Shown here piece after piece: positions 60,501 to 64,000 of a stretch of 64,000 nucleotides of DNA. The stretch comes from Ectocarpus siliculosus (Eukaryota; Sar; Phaeophyceae; Ectocarpales; Ectocarpaceae): contig FN649740.1 of the NCBI GenBank assembly GCA_000310025.1, forward strand, positions 78,728 through 142,727, given 5' to 3'. The translations under genes and the position numbers were made by a program. Below the pieces are notes generated by a model that worked only from the letters and a program-made list of their open reading frames with translations, was not told the origin of the DNA and made no database searches. Each line of letters begins with the position of its first letter. The stretch's first letter is position 1.

Positions 60501-63500
60501 AGCGGGACACGAGTTAAGACCATAGGCAAACATTCACTTTCACAGCTTACTGGTTTGCCGATGCCTACATGTATCAGCTACAACACAAAACACATAGTCG
60601 AACAGAAAACAATGAAACAACAGTATAACAATACGCAACGCACCGGTGTCGAAGTATCCATCCTTGTCGATAACAGCCGCCGTAGCCTCTGGGTTGTTTT
60701 GATACCCGGACATCACTTGCGGTCCCCTGATGAGGATTTTTCCCGTCTGTCCCACAGCCACCTGTTGTAACGAACGCGTTCCAGTTTCGCGGAGGGGTAT
60801 GTATATGCCTATGCGAGTGAGCGAGGCTCGAATAATGTTGGCCATAAGGCGAACAAGAAGAGCGGTGAAGTAGCGATGTTGAACCGGAAACGTCGCCTCG
60901 TTTGTTTGGCCACAGTGAGTGGCTAAGTCACAAACGTAAAGAGCGATTTTCACGCTCCATGTCGAATCAAGGACGCCAACATTGGTTGTATCATGGTCTA
61001 GATAAAACGATGGGAAAACCAAACACTCAACTGGGACAGATTCAATAACGAACAGCAGCACTTGAATACCATTCTTCAGCACTTCTTTGGCAACAGCAAC
61101 ACTTGTTGACAGTGATGATGGCCACAGGTGGCTACGCAGTACATGGTATCGCGTTATCCCGTTGTTTCATCTCCACATCACACCTGCTGGCCAGTCTCCT
61201 GATCAGCGATCTTGACCTCCGATCCAGGAACGGGTTTTCCAGTGGTACCCTTGGTATTCTCAGTCGCGACGCGATTTGCGATGACGGGCGAAGTCTCCGT
61301 CAGGCCGTATCCCACCAGCACCCTGTAATGTCACCACGTCACCATGTCATCATAAACAAGTAAGCAAGGCAACGGCAAAGACAGAGCAACGATGTTCTTC
61401 TTCTGTGAATCTTAAGCGTGGTGCCGAACACTGCTCGTAAATCGTGATACCGAAAACTGTTCTTACGAGGAGGAGTGATGGTACGAAAAGGACGCGGATA
61501 CACCAGAACCAGCATCGTCACTCACCACCAAAAACGTTAGGCCGTTGACTTTTATCCGAAAAGAGAGCGAAGAAAAACGCATGGAAGAGTAATATCATAG
61601 TTATCTCAGGCGAGGTTGATTGTGATCTGAATCCGCGGCTTGGCTCTGTCCACCTTCCCCACGACAGGCGTCCCCTCATCATGGTGAAGAGGCCGGATGA
61701 CATTCACTTCTTTCGCTAAGACTGGCGTCTAAGACTGGTGTCTAAGACTGGTGTGTCATTCTAACGCTGGTGCCCCTTCTTTCGCCACCCGGTCAGTCAG
61801 CGCAGAGGGCCTACATGTTCATGGCAGAACCCACCCGCGACAAGAGCACACAGATATACAGCAACCACGACAACCACGACAAGAGAAAAAGGAAGGAAGG
61901 CGTTTTGTTTCGCTCGCCGTTTCTTCATTGCCATATTTTCATATTTTCCACTCGAAGATAGCAACCTACATATGCATAGAAATATCGCAAGGACACACAC
62001 ACGCTCGTTGCAAGCGAGGTACAAGATGTTGGGATAACGGGATACATCTCATCGCACACACGGCACACACCCACATACAAAAGCACACACCTGACTCCAG
62101 CCATCTCGAAGAAGTCTTCCAGGAAAGACGGAAGGCTGCTGCCCCCAGACACCACGACCTTCACCCGGCCGCCAACCCCGTCCCTGATCTTTCCCCACAC
62201 CAGCTTCTCCGCGGCTAGCTTTAGGGGCAGCGTGACGCCCATAAGCACCGCCGATAACGCCTGCCGCGATGACGACGGTGATGACCATCAAACAGGCCGA
62301 CAGCATGACAACAGAGAAAAATCCCATGTTACTGTAGCCTCATCGCTGTCTACACCTCTCGGCTTGATATCAATATTGAACAGTATCAACAACAACCAAC
62401 TGCGCATATCTTTTTTCTTCGTATGTGTCAGACGGGCAAGAGTGGCAGAGAGGCAGGGAGGAACAGACTGCCGTCGGGTGATGGAGAGGGGTGGATGCAA
62501 CAGACAGACAGGTCGGTTGGGACAAGTAGCAACCTTGCATTGTACAAGTGCGTGAGCCGTGAAAACGTATGGACCCTTGTATTTTATCATCGTAGTGCAC
62601 ATAGCTCATGTTTTACACCAGACGCGTGAGAGTGAGAGTGAGCACCCCAACTCAACACACAACATCATGCACTGATCGTGTCCAAGTTTCCATTGCATTG
62701 TTCGAATATTCTGGGCCAGCGTTATACACGTTCACGGTTATCGCTAACGCTGATACACCTATAATACAACACTCTAATCGTTCTAACCCTAACACATAAC
62801 ACCTAAACTTTCATGCTTTCATGCCTTGTCTGCTGTACCGTTCATGCTTTCATGCCTTGTCTGCTGCACCTTACATGCTTTCATGCCTTGTCTGCTGTAC
62901 CTTACATGTGCGTACTACTGTACTGTACCTTTTCTGGGCCTTTTGGTTTGCTATCCCGAATGACAGTCCCGCTGAATCTTCTGGCGGCCTTCATGCGCAG
63001 GCTGGAAACTCTAGTTAGAGCCCCCGCCGCTTTCTGCGCTCCCTTGCTCTTGGCCTCAAGCTGGGTTTGCACTCCCTGCGCAGCAGGCGTTCGCCGGGTG
63101 TGAAACGGACGGACGGGTTGTCCGCATTTCAGGGTATGTATGCACAGATATGTCTTGTTGGGATTCCGCAACATTTCAGTCTGGGTTTTCATGTCGGGGA
63201 AGGTGGTTCAAGAGTTCAAAGAAGGGTTAACATAATTTAACTGCTGTTTTGTGGTCGGATGTAGGCACGGGGGAGGGGGATCGGGAGGGCGTGCCTACAC
63301 AAAAGGCTGGGAATTGGACATTGAGCGAAAAAAAAACGTCTGAGCGCACACGGTTCCTCAAGCCTGCGGCTATCCGGCAGAGTGCAGTATCTCAGGGGGG
63401 CATATGCAAATACCATAGCATTGACCAATAAACAGCAACCCTCTCATCCAAACACGAAGCACGAAACAAGGCCTTCTCAACGAAGAGAACACCCAGGCAG

Positions 63501-64000
63501 GACGTATGTTGCATGCATGCCATCACTCAGAAAGACACCCCCCTCTGTCGCTTCCATGCTAGGGAATAGTACGTGGTCTGAAAAGGCGGGAAGTGATAAC
63601 GATAGGATGGATAGGACAGGGAAAAAGTTTTCGAGCCACCTTTGGCAGAGTAGGAAGGAATAGCTGGCCATCGGCGATCGGTCCAGTGGGACCAATGCCC
63701 CGTCCTCTCCAGGACGCGTGGTCAATGGCCTAACCGCTAACGCATGCAAAATATCGACCCCCGTTGCCGCATCTCAAACGGAATGCGCGATCATGCATCA
63801 GTAGTGACTAAATACTTTAGCCCTACGCATCGGTGCCACCGTCCCCCGTCCTCCAATCTCTAACGACTACGGAAAGCACCGCTATGAGTACAATGAGTAC
63901 AGCCCCCCTCTCCCGCCCCCCCCCTCCTGGTGCTCGCCTTCCAGATCGTCTCCAGCAGCCGCGGTACGACGATCAGGAAGTGAGGCTTAAACTTCTTCAG
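57560..64000 (-). CDS. Long-chain acyl-CoA / acyl-ACP synthetase, AAE15/16-like (5' end outside window)
   Basis: It activates fatty acids through an acyl-adenylate; plant AAE15/16 relatives act on acyl-ACP in the plastid. Ten exons join in phase: 63938-64000 (partial), 62929-63075, 62091-62260, 61184-61322, 60644-60761, 60050-60159, 59318-59443, 58944-59036, 58143-58226 and 57560-57697 (TGA). Visible family marks: PHFLIVVPRLLETIWK, VVVSGGSSLPSFLEDFF, the A5 motif VGYGLTETSPV, TGKPVPGSEVKIAD, ILIRGPQVMSGYQNNPE, GYFDTGDLGRF, and the hinge/A8 region TGRAKDTIVLSNGENVEP. Then come DQVMLFGQDERFLGAIV and the C-terminal FTTSNGLITQTLKTKRN near the catalytic Lys. The first intron in the window appears to use a GC donor (AAG|GCGAGC). 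The N-terminus with the ATP-binding P-loop and any targeting peptide is missing. Confidence 0.93.

Overview
This window looks like nuclear DNA of a photosynthetic stramenopile, most likely a brown alga of the Ectocarpus type (inference). Genes are split into many short exons by introns of a few hundred bases to over 2 kb. Several predicted proteins start with a signal peptide followed by an ASFAP-like motif, which is how secondary-plastid stramenopiles address nuclear proteins to the plastid. No prokaryotic gene organisation is visible. Exon models were built by hand: for each, splice sites, reading phase and family alignment were checked together.

Layout. 1-891 (-): SWIM-zinc-finger protein, probably a MULE-type transposase relic, running off the left edge. 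2093-3336 (-): two cysteine-rich/acidic coding segments. 4015-6197 (-): membrane-anchored protein. 7355-8212 (+): NDUFB7 of respiratory complex I. 9296-14235 (-): plastid PAP/fibrillin gene whose first intron carries a 1.6-kb inverted-repeat element. 16794-20485 (-): DUF1995 protein. 22600-22944 (-): FKBP12-like protein. 24198-24445 (-): first exon of a plastid-targeted protein, head to head with BiP. 25071-34488 (+): complete 12-exon ER Hsp70 (BiP); its 3.5-kb fourth intron contains a three-exon diacylglycerol-lipase-like gene on the same strand (27791-30326). 36303-38102 (-): thioredoxin. 39134-40569 and 42193-48893 (+): coding exons of one or two unrecognised genes, the second with membrane segments. 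51401-53774 (+): serine-rich protein with a possible PH-like C-terminus. 57560-64000 (-): plastid-type long-chain acyl-CoA/acyl-ACP synthetase, running off the right edge.

The recognised genes are housekeeping functions of separate compartments: ER folding (BiP), plastid lipid bodies and photosystem upkeep (fibrillin, DUF1995), fatty-acid activation (AAE15/16-like synthetase), respiration (NDUFB7) and redox control (thioredoxin). I see no pathway cluster.

The most unusual points are structural: the lipase nested in BiP with two mutually similar introns; an exon whose two splice sites lie in complementary inverted repeats; a TGAC microsatellite that puts a stop codon inside a coding exon; and an N-gap at 54209-54308 whose two sides are the same sequence read twice, so it is an assembly artefact.
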